This document shows, one piece after another, positions 8,629 through 16,491 of a stretch of DNA of 21,874 nt. The DNA comes from Planctomycetota bacterium (lineage in GTDB: Bacteria > Planctomycetota > Phycisphaerae > FEN-1346). A model generated the notes under the pieces. The model was not told the origin of the DNA. It saw nothing but the letters and a program-made list of their open reading frames with translations, and ran no database searches. Location of the stretch: contig JAPLMO010000361.1 in assembly GCA_026386995.1 (NCBI GenBank), forward strand, positions 1-21,874, written 5' to 3'. Made by a program: the position numbers and the translations under genes. The stretch's first letter is position 1; each line of letters begins with the position of its first letter.

Positions 8629-9711
8629 TCATTCTCCTTCAGGAACGCTCAAGTCCGGGTAGTACTCGCGTTCCAGTAGCGGTACGAGGATATTCAGAAT
8701 CCCGACCCCGGTTTTGTACGCCCGGCTCCCTTTGTCCATAGGGTCTACCGGGTCCGTCGGGTCCGGCCAGATCGTCACTTGCGTCTGCGACAGGAAACTG
8801 CCGCGGCCCAGACTCCCGGACGTAGCCATCACGCGGGCCAACTGGCGGTTAGCCGTGTAGGTCTCGCCGACCCGGAAATACTGGAACATAAGCGTGCGGC
8901 CGTCCCTGCGCGAGGCGCCGCCGTCGAACATAAGCACGTTTGGTTGAATCTCTTTGCCCTTCATGGAAGAAATCGGCAGGCCGTCCTGCCGGGTCGAAAG
9001 CAGCGTGTAGCCGGCGTTCGTCATGCAGACCCACGGCACGTGCGGGATGTTCGACATCGCGTTGGCATTGTACGTGATGTAGACCCTGACGTGGTAGTTG
9101 TCCGTCGGGGGGGTCAGGTCCAGGTTCAGGTACTCGTCGGCGCCCACCTGGCCTTCCACGTCCGGCGTCAACCGCTGGTCCTGGCCTTTCCATCCCGGCA
9201 TGAGGCCCAACAACTCTTTCTCCAACAAGATCAGATGCCGCGCAATCGGCACCGGCTTCGGCGGTGGGGGCTCCCACAGCGCGAAGAACGCCGCCCCGAC
9301 GCCCAAGGCCGCGCAACATACCCCATATTGTACTCGCCCGGGCATCGGCCGGGCAACCACAAGCCATGCCAGAAAGGCAGCGGCCGCAACGGCCAGCCGC
9401 GCAAGGGTCCAGACCTCCAGCGAGACGGCCTTCGGCGCGGCCGCCAGCAGCAGATACGTGACTGGCACAACGGCGGCGGCCACGCACAAATCAGCCCGGG
9501 CAAAGGAGGGGCGCAGGGCCATGCCCACGAGGACAACGCCCGAGCCTGCCGCGGCCACGGAGAGCCAGGCCGCCGCGTCGGCGGGCCAACGTCCGACGGC
9601 CAGGCCGGCCGCCATCAGGAAGGCCGCCGCCAGGGCCGCCGCAGCCGCCAGCGCTGCCGCGCGATTCACCGATCGAGTTTGTTCAGCCATACGTTTATCC
9701 GCTGATACCAT
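8629..9711 (-). CDS. EpsI family exosortase-associated protein (DUF3485-like) with multi-helix membrane N terminus
   Basis: About 360 residues. The first ~150 are Ala/Leu/Val-rich and form about five membrane helices. The rest resembles the EpsI/DUF3485 domain: an MPGWKGQDQ segment near 172-180, a VRVYITYN strand, and a conserved H-x-P-x-x-C block (HVPWVCMTNAGYTLL near 224-238). EpsI proteins accompany exosortases, often as a C-terminal fusion, in exopolysaccharide loci; their biochemical activity is not well defined. Here the domain is separate and carries its own membrane part. It lies between the exosortase and TPR genes with gaps of 6-9 bases, so it is surely in the same operon. The start is uncertain: GTG 9714, ATG 9711 and ATG 9690 are all in frame without a clear ribosome site. 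I chose ATG 9711. Confidence 0.85.
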   Translation of the reverse strand: MVSADKRMAEQTRSVNRAAALAAAAALAAAFLMAAGLAVGRWPADAAAWLSVAAAGSGVVLVGMALRPSFARADLCVAAAVVPVTYLLLAAAPKAVSLEVWTLARLAVAAAAFLAWLVVARPMPGRVQYGVCCAALGVGAAFFALWEPPPPKPVPIARHLILLEKELLGLMPGWKGQDQRLTPDVEGQVGADEYLNLDLTPPTDNYHVRVYITYNANAMSNIPHVPWVCMTNAGYTLLSTRQDGLPISSMKGKEIQPNVLMFDGGASRRDGRTLMFQYFRVGETYTANRQLARVMATSGSLGRGSFLSQTQVTIWPDPTDPVDPMDKGSRAYKTGVGILNILVPLLEREYYPDLSVPEGE

Positions 9712-9720
9712 CACCGACAG

Positions 9721-10968
9721 TTACGGCTGCGCCGGCGAGGCCGGCGTGCCGGGCGTCGGCGAACCGCCGTCGCCCGGCCCTTCTTCTTCGACATACAGCA
9801 TATCAACCAATTTCAATTCAACTGACATAATCAGGAATGCCAGGCCAAGCATCAGGAAGCCGAAACTCTGGTGCAGCCAACTGTCCGGGTTCAAGACGCT
9901 CTGCCGCAGCGCCACTAGTTTCTCGGGCAACGTGCCCACGGCCAGCATGCCCCACACGAAGTTCGGGACGTAGGCCGACCAGGTCGGACCGGCTGCGGCC
10001 GCCGCCTCGCGCTCGAAGTGCAGGGCGTCGCTCGAAAGGGCCATCAGCGTGACGCGGACAAAGTTGCAGAAGATGGCGATCGGAATGCTCGACCCCATGA
10101 TCAGCAGCCGCTCCCAGAGCGGGGCCCGATACATGAAGGCCATCAGCACGCCCAGCGCCACGAACGCAAACAAGAGGTGCAACCCGCTGCACGCCTCCGC
10201 CACGTTCAGCGGCGACTGGATCGCGCTGGCCAGGTGCAGGACGTTGCCTTCGCGGGAAACCCACAGGCTGTGGCCGTCCCAGGACTGCACCCACGTCTCC
10301 CACACCCCGGGCGGGATGCGCTCGTATCCGAGGAGGCCCAGGAACCGTTCCGTCGCCGCCGCCGACATCGTCTGGAGCGGCAACGCCACGCCCTCGTAGT
10401 ACTTCGTGTCCCACGGGATCATCAGCCCCAGGTACGCCACCGGGACCCACAGGGCCTTGAACATGTCGCGGCCGAGCACCAGCAGCACGACGCCGGCCAC
10501 CACCGGGATAAACGACAGGTCCGCGGGGAACCCGTACATCAGTGTCTTGCTCCAGATGCGGACCAGAAAGCCGCCCAGCACCAGCGCCAGGCCCCAGGCG
10601 CAAGGCTCGATGCGGCGGGGGTTGAATTCCCTCAGGCGGAAATGCGCAAGCAGGACCGCGATCAGCGGAATCAGGTACCCGTGGCCCCACGCCGAGTTGC
10701 GGCGCCAGACCGTCTCCCATTTCATCAGGTGGTACCAGTAGGCCCACAGGACCAGGCCGACGAGGGGCAGGATCTTCAGGACGACGGTAGGCGTAAGAAC
10801 CCGGTTCCAGTCCCACGAGGCGGCAGCCTGAGCGGGCAGAATCGGCAACGTCTGATCAGGCTTTGGGAATTGCACGTCAGCCAATACGGTCCCTTTCGGG
10901 CGATGTTCCCTTGCGCGAGCATCCCGCGGACCCTTGGACCAAGAGAAGCCGCCGGCGCCACCCCTCAT
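9721..10968 (-). CDS. Exosortase (transmembrane cysteine transpeptidase, XrtA-like superfamily)
   Basis: 415 residues from ATG 10968, or 418 from an overlapping TTG at 10977. Exosortases are inner-membrane enzymes proposed to cleave C-terminal sorting signals and transfer proteins to the cell surface. The three signature sites are present: catalytic Cys260 in EACSGLHLLFAF, Arg305 in NFVRVTLMAL, and His366 in HQSFGF. The N-terminal family block WGHGYLIP (94-101) and LPLQTMSAAATERFLGLLG are also there. About eight hydrophobic helices are visible, with a Gly/Pro-rich acidic cytoplasmic tail. The gene starts at or within a few bases of the stop of the Wza-like gene (TTGA overlap if TTG is used) and is followed by epsI 6-9 bases later. 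Its substrate class cannot be told, since no PEP-CTERM-like protein is in view. The subfamily is unassigned. Confidence 0.93.
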   Translation of the reverse strand: MRGGAGGFSWSKGPRDARAREHRPKGTVLADVQFPKPDQTLPILPAQAAASWDWNRVLTPTVVLKILPLVGLVLWAYWYHLMKWETVWRRNSAWGHGYLIPLIAVLLAHFRLREFNPRRIEPCAWGLALVLGGFLVRIWSKTLMYGFPADLSFIPVVAGVVLLVLGRDMFKALWVPVAYLGLMIPWDTKYYEGVALPLQTMSAAATERFLGLLGYERIPPGVWETWVQSWDGHSLWVSREGNVLHLASAIQSPLNVAEACSGLHLLFAFVALGVLMAFMYRAPLWERLLIMGSSIPIAIFCNFVRVTLMALSSDALHFEREAAAAAGPTWSAYVPNFVWGMLAVGTLPEKLVALRQSVLNPDSWLHQSFGFLMLGLAFLIMSVELKLVDMLYVEEEGPGDGGSPTPGTPASPAQP

Positions 10969-10973
10969 CCGGC

Positions 10974-12953
10974 TCAATTGCCGCCTATGATCGCCTTACG
11001 CGCGAACGACCACGGGTAGAAGTCGGCAAAGTTCGTGTCGTAGACGGCGCCCACGCCGTACGTCGCCCGGTACGCATTGCGGTTGACCGCGTTATAAATG
11101 GCGCCCTGGTCCGTACCGACCCGGATGATGTCTTCCGGCTGAACGTAGAAGTCCGGGACCTCGCCCCGCGCCACCAGACTCAGGTCGGCATAAATAATTT
11201 CTTCTTCTGTCTCCGAAATGCGCCGGACGACCTCCGTCCGCCACGGGACGGCCACGGCCGTCAGCCCGCCCGCGGCGGCGATCGCCTGGAGCAGCGTGAT
11301 CTTGCGCCCCGTGAGGCTGTACACGCCCGGCCTCGCCACTTCGCCGGCCATGTAGAAATCGCCCATCATCGGCGCAGGGATCGTCACCACGTCGCCGTCC
11401 CGCAAGACGGCGTTTTGCGTCGGGTCGCCCGCCTGGAGTGCCTTCACGTCGAACCGGATGATCCGCCGCAACTGCCCGGCGCCCTGGACGACGCCCAGGC
11501 GCCGCAGTTTCTCCTCCAACTTCTCGCGGGCCTCTTCCGGCGGAACGGCCTCGGCCACAGCGGTCCCCTCCGGAGGCTTGGCCTCCGGCGGCTTGGCCGC
11601 AACCGCCGGCTTCTCTTCCGCCGGCTTCGCCTCTGCCGGCTTGGTCTCGGCAGGCTTGACTTCGGTTGGCTTGGCGGCGACGGCAGGCTTGGTCTCGGCC
11701 GGCTTGACTTCGGTTGGCTTGGCGGCGACGGCGGGCTTAGCCTCGCCCGGTTTGGCTTCTGCGGCGGGTTTCTCTTTGACCTCGACCCACTTGCCGTCGG
11801 ACCAGACCCAACGTCCGAGTTCTTTTTCGTCCTTGGCCAGCGTGGCTGCCTCGGCGGGGGTGGGTTTCGCGGCGGCGCCTTCGATCTTGGCTGGCGGGGC
11901 CGCGGGCGCCTTGGGCTGATCGGCCGGCGGCTTCTGTGCGGCCGCCACCTCGGCCTTTTCTATCTTCTGGACGGCCGGCATCTCGCCCGCCGCCATCTTT
12001 TCCAGGAGTTCACGGGCATCCTTGGCAGTCTCGGCGGGCTTCGGCGCGGCTTCGGCTGGCGTCTTCTCGGGGGCCTTCGCGCCCTTCTCGGGCGCCTTGG
12101 GCGGCGCTTCGGGGGCCGTCTTCTCAGCCGGCGGGGCGGCCGGGGCCTTTTCGGTCGGCGCCTCGGGCTTTTCGGCCGGGGTCTTCTCACTCGGCTTCGG
12201 CGTCGTTTCAGGCGTCGGCTTCTCGCCGCCTTCGGGCGGCTCCGCGCCTGCTTCAAGCGCCAGCATGTCGGCCTCTTCGGGTGCGTACTTGCGGATGACG
12301 TAGCCGTAATCTTCGGTCAACTGCATCATGCCTCCGGACATCGCCACCAACTCCAGGAGCGTCATGTCCTGCTTGGTCATCGGATACAGGCCCGGCCGGG
12401 CCACACCATTGAGGACGGAGACGTTGAGGTTCCGGTATTCCGAAACAAACACGTTGACCTGCGGATTCGACAGGTAGTCGGGCGACAGGAGGTCGATCAG
12501 TTTCTCTTCCAGGCCGCGCGTCACCAGGCCGGTACACATGACCGTCCCGATGTACGGAAACGTGATCTGCCCGCTCTGGCTGATCCGAAGCCGCGAGACG
12601 TACGGCTGGCCGGGGGTCATCAGTTCAAACACCGTGACATCGATGAGGTCGCCCGGCCCGAGGATGTAGTCCGCTTTGGACGGTTTCAAGTCGTCAGGCG
12701 TCGGACCGGGGAACTCCTCCTCCGGGGCCACTTCCTTCTGAATCCAATAGTTCTCCGACTTGACGATGGCGTTGCGAATGCGTTGCGGATTCGTGACAAC
12801 GGGCACATAGTAGCCCGTGTAGCGGCCCAGTTCGTTCTGGCCGCAACCGGTGGCCAGAAGAAGGGCCACGCCCGCCAGGACGGCGACACCGGCTCGCTGA
12901 AACACGGCCAAGCAGGAGATTCTCAGGCGTGCATCGGGCGGTATTTGGCCCAC
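10974..12953 (-). CDS. Wza-like polysaccharide export lipoprotein with SLBB domains and a long charged linker
   Basis: 659 residues. Outer-membrane export component expected to pair with the BY-kinase. A signal peptide ends in LATGC, making Cys37 the likely lipidated residue. A Poly_export domain follows (about 92-170, starting YILGPGDLIDVTVFE), then the first half of an SLBB domain (about 174-223, VARPGLYPM), then about 270 residues rich in Ala, Pro, Lys and Glu, then the missing SLBB half (RIIRFDVKALQAG, about 495-530) and a second SLBB (531-611, GEVARPGVYSL). The start is GTG 12953 because AAAGGAG lies 7 bases upstream; ATG codons further up (13070, 13025, 13016) lack such a site and would bury the signal peptide. 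It is the first gene of the operon behind a strong promoter. Function is firm by family; the linker's role is unknown. Confidence 0.92.
   Translation of the reverse strand: MGQIPPDARLRISCLAVFQRAGVAVLAGVALLLATGCGQNELGRYTGYYVPVVTNPQRIRNAIVKSENYWIQKEVAPEEEFPGPTPDDLKPSKADYILGPGDLIDVTVFELMTPGQPYVSRLRISQSGQITFPYIGTVMCTGLVTRGLEEKLIDLLSPDYLSNPQVNVFVSEYRNLNVSVLNGVARPGLYPMTKQDMTLLELVAMSGGMMQLTEDYGYVIRKYAPEEADMLALEAGAEPPEGGEKPTPETTPKPSEKTPAEKPEAPTEKAPAAPPAEKTAPEAPPKAPEKGAKAPEKTPAEAAPKPAETAKDARELLEKMAAGEMPAVQKIEKAEVAAAQKPPADQPKAPAAPPAKIEGAAAKPTPAEAATLAKDEKELGRWVWSDGKWVEVKEKPAAEAKPGEAKPAVAAKPTEVKPAETKPAVAAKPTEVKPAETKPAEAKPAEEKPAVAAKPPEAKPPEGTAVAEAVPPEEAREKLEEKLRRLGVVQGAGQLRRIIRFDVKALQAGDPTQNAVLRDGDVVTIPAPMMGDFYMAGEVARPGVYSLTGRKITLLQAIAAAGGLTAVAVPWRTEVVRRISETEEEIIYADLSLVARGEVPDFYVQPEDIIRVGTDQGAIYNAVNRNAYRATYGVGAVYDTNFADFYPWSFARKAIIGGN
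11638..11733. repeat. Two tandem 48-bp repeats inside the export protein linker
   Basis: Units 11638-11685 and 11686-11733 differ at two positions. They encode a 16-residue unit (AVAAKPTEVKPAETKP) in tandem, and flanking KPAE/KPPE words look like decayed copies. This indicates recent duplication by slippage or unequal recombination. Confidence 0.85.
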
Positions 12954-12960
12954 TTCTGCG

Positions 12961-12967
12961 CTCCTTT
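12961..12967 (-). promoter_or_regulatory. Ribosome binding site fixing a GTG start for the export lipoprotein
   Basis: AAAGGAG on the minus strand, 7 bases before GTG 12953. With this start the signal peptide has normal length (36 residues before Cys37); with the upstream ATGs it would be 51-75 residues. Confidence 0.75.
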
Positions 12968-12984
12968 GTCCGCCGCCAGACCAT

Positions 12985-13010
12985 GCCGGAAGTCGGCGTG
13001 TCCGACCGGC
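12985..13010 (-). other. Stem-loop in the 5' leader of the EPS operon
   Basis: GTCGG/CCGAC (12992-12996 with 13002-13006) extended past a 3-base bulge by GCCG/CGGC (12985-12988 with 13007-13010), with a 5-base loop. It lies about 18 bases upstream of the ribosome site in the predicted leader of roughly 180 bases. It does not match any riboswitch consensus I know, and may be chance in G+C-rich DNA. Confidence 0.3.
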
Positions 13011-13143
13011 GGCCATGCTGTCCATCCCCGAGATTTCCGAGCGTTCGCCTGTAGTTCCCGGAAAGCACACGCGCAGGAGAAAAACAGCAACTCACCCGCG
13101 CCCCCTGCCTTATGCCGTTGCATCAGCAAGAGAATCGCCCGTC

Positions 13144-13171
13144 ATTGTAGCGGCATTCGGCAGCGTGTCAA
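13144..13171 (-). promoter_or_regulatory. Near-consensus sigma70-type promoter of the exosortase/EPS operon
   Basis: On the minus strand, TTGACA (13171-13166) and TACAAT (13149-13144) are separated by 16 bases. The -35 is perfect and the -10 matches five of six. The predicted start near 13137 gives a leader of about 184 bases before GTG 12953. It lies between the upstream glycosidase gene and the export gene, the expected place for the operon promoter. The region 12968-13278 contains no gene I can support. Confidence 0.7.
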
Positions 13172-13217
13172 GGATACCAATCTCACCCAGGTTACCCGCT
13201 CTCACGGCACACAGTCC

Positions 13218-13237
13218 GAGGGCCCCCTCTGGCCCTC
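13218..13237 (-). terminator. 7-bp hairpin downstream of the glycosidase gene
   Basis: GAGGGCC (13218-13224) and GGCCCTC (13231-13237) pair around a 6-base loop, 41 bases beyond the glycosidase stop and before the EPS promoter. No U-tract follows, so this is only a candidate. Confidence 0.35.
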
Positions 13238-13278
13238 ACTTCAGAATCGGCTTTCTCCACCAGCCCTCTTGACTGAAA

Positions 13279-16200
13279 TCAATACCTCAGGACGGCGCTC
13301 CCGCCCAACCCGAAATCGACCACATTATAATCCGCCGGCACAGAGCGTTTTCCCGGAGGCCGCCCGGAGGGGCCTTTCTCGCACACAAAAGACGCCGGGC
13401 TGACGCAGAAGAGTTCTCCGTCGGGGTGATGATGCGGCCCGAGCATGTTCCGCAGACTCGTCGTCAGCGTAATCGACACGCGGTTGCGACCGCGAGTCAG
13501 CAGGCTGCCGACCGAAATCGTTCGCGGCGGTTTCCATGCCAGGCCGGCCTCCTCATCGTTAACCTGCACAGAGGCGGTTACCGCGGAAAACGGCGGCAGT
13601 TCCAGGACGGCATCGCTCGATGGTTCCCCGCGGATCGTCACTTCCCTCTCCAGCCGCATGCGGCCGACGAAGAACGGATACCCCGACCGGATCAGGTCCC
13701 CTGCCCCGAGCCGGGGCGATTCGTTCACCAGTCGCGGCCGTCCGAGCATCCACCGCGATCCGCGGTCGGCCTTGCGGCTGCCCTTCGAAAACACCACGCC
13801 GAAGTCGCCGATGACGTAGATGGCCTCCAACTCAACGTCGGGGGCGGCCGTGCGGGCTTCCCAACCGCTCGCGCGGCCCAGGAGGAGCGCCCGGCGGCGC
13901 TCGTCGATCATCCAGGGGCGCTTCAACTCTATGACGTTGGTCCCCTGCCTGACGAACGGAGAGATGTCCACGCGGCGAAATGCGCCGTCCCAGTAGGGGC
14001 CCAGGTCCGCTAACGGGGCCCGCATGCCATTGTACCGCATCTCGCAGGCCTGCGGCTGTTCCAGGACAAGTTCAAGCCGCCGGCCCTTCAGGCTGGTGAC
14101 GCCGCAGTCGAACTCGAACCGCAGGAAGATCACTTCCTGGCTGCCCCGCTGCATCAGTTCCTGCTGGATGTCCAAAATGTTCCTCGGGGCCGAATACGTC
14201 CCCTCGTCGACCCGCCAGGAGGCGGTGTCGAGCACGAGGACGTTCGGGTCGAGCCGCTTGACGTTCCAGCGGCCGTCCAGGACGGTCCGCCGCGAGGGCG
14301 GGGCCGCCGGCGGAACGAGCACTTCCTCGGTCTTCCTGACCTGGACCGCCAGAAGGCTCTCGCGCGGACCGAACGTGTGGGTAATCGTGGCCCGCTTTGC
14401 CCGGACCTGGGGCTCGACCTCGCAGCCGTCGCCCGTCGTTGCATCCAGGAAAACCGCTTTCCCGGTATCAGGAAGGCGGATCGTGGCCTTCACGGACCGC
14501 CGCTCGTCAGTGTTGAGGAAGAAGTAGACGTTGTCGCCATCGACCTTCCGCCACTGGGCAAGGATAGTCGCGGCGTCCTTGCCTTTGGCGTCGAGGACCT
14601 CCAGGCGTGGTGCGAGGGCCTTGCGGAGGGCCGTGCGGCCGCGAAGGGTCCCGGCATCGACCCGCACACATTTTTTGGCCAGGGCCGTCACGTCGCCCGA
14701 CGATTCGCCGTCCACGAGATGCGGAACGCGACCGGCAAACACGATCTGGCCGCCCGATTCCCGCATCCGACCCAGCAGCCGCACGGTGCTCTTGCGGAGG
14801 TTTGTGGCGTCGGGAACGACGACGAGGCGGTAGCGGCAGTCGCCGACGACGAGTTCGCCGCCGTCGGCCCGGGCCTTGCGTTCCAGGATAAGTTCGTCGC
14901 CGAAGTGGAAATCGGCGTGCGACGCCAGGACCTGGCCCACGAGGCCCCGCAGGCTCCGGTCCAGTTCCTCGACCGGCGCGTGGTCCAGCGGGCTGTACTC
15001 GGCCCACGCGCTGGACATCGGGTGGATGATGAGGACGTCGGCCACCGGCCTGCCCTGCGAGAGGACCGACAACAGGCGCGACATGTAGTCATTCCAATGA
15101 GAATACTGCGGCCACCAGGGCTGGTGGTAGTGGAGGCTGGGCGGGTAATCGCGTTTGCGGACGCCACGCAGCGTAAACGACGACAGGTGCTGGCAGATCA
15201 TGTTCAGGCCGAGCACGAACTGCCACTCGGCAAGGAACCGCAGGTCGTCGAAGCCGGCGTTCCAGCCCGCGCACCCGAACATCTCGCTGCTCGTACGCGC
15301 GCGGCCGAGTTGGGCGGCCACGCTCGTGACCTGCTTGACGAGCACGGGGCTGCCGAGTTCGCGGCCGAGATGATCGATCCCGGGGACGTGCATGTATTCG
15401 TAGTGCGGCATGACGGCGCCGCTCCACTGGACCTGCCCCAGCATCGTGTCTTCGGCCATCATGTGGCCCGTCAGCGCCAGGTTGTGGCGCTGGCACCACT
15501 GGTAGACGGGCATCGTCCAGGCCAGGAGGAACAGCCGCGTCACGCTCTCGAAGAAATCGAAGCGGGTCTTGTGCCAGCGGCCCACCGGGAAAAACAGTTC
15601 CGGCAGCCGGTCGAGGAGTTCGTAGCGGCAGGCGCGGCGGAAATACTTCGGCAACTCCAACGACCACGGAACGCGGTGGCCGTTGCCGGAATACTGCGGC
15701 TCGTCGGTGAAGATGCCGGGGATGGCCCGGCCGAACTCGCCGCCGAAGGCGTCGCGGTAGACCTCGTGCGTCTGCCGGAGGAACTCGTCGGTGGCCTCGC
15801 GGTTGAAGACGTCGACATTCTCGCCCATCCGGTAGGCGAAGTGCACGGCGGCCTCGTGAGGTTTCAGGGGCCGGCGGTAGATGCTCCGCGGCTCGTCCAG
15901 GCGGCGGAATGAAACGTAATGGCCCTTGGCGTCCTTCTCGGCCACGAAGATCGCCACGGTGTTTTCGGACGGTTCCCAGTCCTTCGGCTGAATTTCCTCG
16001 AAGATCAGGTACTTCTGGCGGTAGGCGTCGCGGCCGCCGTATACGCGGCCGGAGCAGGCGCCGCTCGGCCAGCAATCCTCGTCGTAGAGCCACGGCTGAA
16101 CGCCCGTATGGGCGCCTTCATCTATGGCCGTCCGGACGGCCTCCATCCATTCCGGGCCGAAGTATGGCGTCGCAAGGCCGCGGCGGGCATGCATGAACGC

Positions 16201-16344
16201 GCCGCCCAGTCCACCGCGGGCCATCTCGCGCATCTGGCGGCGGATCTCTTCCGGGTCCAGGCGGTCGTTCCACGACCAGAAGGTCGTCGTGCGCCACTGG
16301 CTCCCGCCGTGTCCGGCCTCTCTGAAGCGCTGCACAAGGTCCAT
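13279..16344 (-). CDS. GH106-like (alpha-L-rhamnosidase-type) glycoside hydrolase
   Basis: 1021 residues. The N terminus has the block of the large GH106-like family: FWSWNDRLDPEEIRRQM (22-38), GGLGGAFMHARRGLATPYF (44-62), and WLYDEDCWPSG (85-95), the start of a TIM-barrel. A middle Rossmann-like segment follows (ADVLIIHP and GDCRYRLVVVPD, roughly 440-580), then beta-rich carbohydrate-binding-like modules (for example LRFEFDCG and DISPFVRQGTNVIEL). Members act on rhamnose-containing glycans; the specificity here is unknown. The start is ATG 16344 with GAAGGAA about 6 bases upstream rather than the in-frame ATG at 16380. No signal peptide is visible, so the enzyme appears cytoplasmic unless exported otherwise. 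It lies between murD and the EPS operon, with its own flanking hairpins; functional linkage to the EPS locus is only suggested by proximity. Confidence 0.85.
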   Translation of the reverse strand: MDLVQRFREAGHGGSQWRTTTFWSWNDRLDPEEIRRQMREMARGGLGGAFMHARRGLATPYFGPEWMEAVRTAIDEGAHTGVQPWLYDEDCWPSGACSGRVYGGRDAYRQKYLIFEEIQPKDWEPSENTVAIFVAEKDAKGHYVSFRRLDEPRSIYRRPLKPHEAAVHFAYRMGENVDVFNREATDEFLRQTHEVYRDAFGGEFGRAIPGIFTDEPQYSGNGHRVPWSLELPKYFRRACRYELLDRLPELFFPVGRWHKTRFDFFESVTRLFLLAWTMPVYQWCQRHNLALTGHMMAEDTMLGQVQWSGAVMPHYEYMHVPGIDHLGRELGSPVLVKQVTSVAAQLGRARTSSEMFGCAGWNAGFDDLRFLAEWQFVLGLNMICQHLSSFTLRGVRKRDYPPSLHYHQPWWPQYSHWNDYMSRLLSVLSQGRPVADVLIIHPMSSAWAEYSPLDHAPVEELDRSLRGLVGQVLASHADFHFGDELILERKARADGGELVVGDCRYRLVVVPDATNLRKSTVRLLGRMRESGGQIVFAGRVPHLVDGESSGDVTALAKKCVRVDAGTLRGRTALRKALAPRLEVLDAKGKDAATILAQWRKVDGDNVYFFLNTDERRSVKATIRLPDTGKAVFLDATTGDGCEVEPQVRAKRATITHTFGPRESLLAVQVRKTEEVLVPPAAPPSRRTVLDGRWNVKRLDPNVLVLDTASWRVDEGTYSAPRNILDIQQELMQRGSQEVIFLRFEFDCGVTSLKGRRLELVLEQPQACEMRYNGMRAPLADLGPYWDGAFRRVDISPFVRQGTNVIELKRPWMIDERRRALLLGRASGWEARTAAPDVELEAIYVIGDFGVVFSKGSRKADRGSRWMLGRPRLVNESPRLGAGDLIRSGYPFFVGRMRLEREVTIRGEPSSDAVLELPPFSAVTASVQVNDEEAGLAWKPPRTISVGSLLTRGRNRVSITLTTSLRNMLGPHHHPDGELFCVSPASFVCEKGPSGRPPGKRSVPADYNVVDFGLGGSAVLRY

Positions 16345-16350
16345 GCTTGG

Positions 16351-16356
16351 TTCCTT
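16351..16356 (-). promoter_or_regulatory. Ribosome binding site fixing the start of the GH106-like gene
   Basis: AAGGAA on the minus strand, 6 bases before ATG 16344. It favours the shorter form over the in-frame ATG at 16380. Confidence 0.65.
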
Positions 16357-16383
16357 CTCAGCGGTGCATTTCTGAATCATTGC

Positions 16384-16430
16384 AGCCGTGTGCAGCCACG
16401 GCTAACACGATAGCGCACCCTATTGTGCGC
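16384..16430 (-). other. Two adjacent hairpins between murD and the glycosidase gene
   Basis: AGCCGTG/CACGGCT (16384-16390 with 16397-16403) and GCGCAC/GTGCGC (16413-16418 with 16425-16430) each pair perfectly around 6-base loops. They may end murD transcription or lie in the glycosidase leader; no clear U-tract or promoter accompanies them. A weaker stem GCCGTC/GACGGC overlaps the murD stop (16470-16492). Confidence 0.35.
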
Positions 16431-16491
16431 GGCGGGTCTCCTGAACTGCCGCGCAAATCGCAATCCTGCGCCGTCGTGCCAAGTAAGACGG

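Noticed and set aside
12968..13137. Riboswitch (for example c-di-GMP type) in the EPS leader
   Set aside because: No conserved core that I know for c-di-GMP or other classes is visible; only a generic stem-loop is seen.
10863..13403. 846-codon open frame on the plus strand
   Set aside because: Antisense to the export lipoprotein and the exosortase start; the Gly/Leu/Arg repeats mirror the lysine/proline linker. It also runs through the strong minus-strand promoter.
14377..15912. 511-codon open frame on the plus strand
   Set aside because: Antisense to the GH106-like gene, with composition of a codon-bias shadow.
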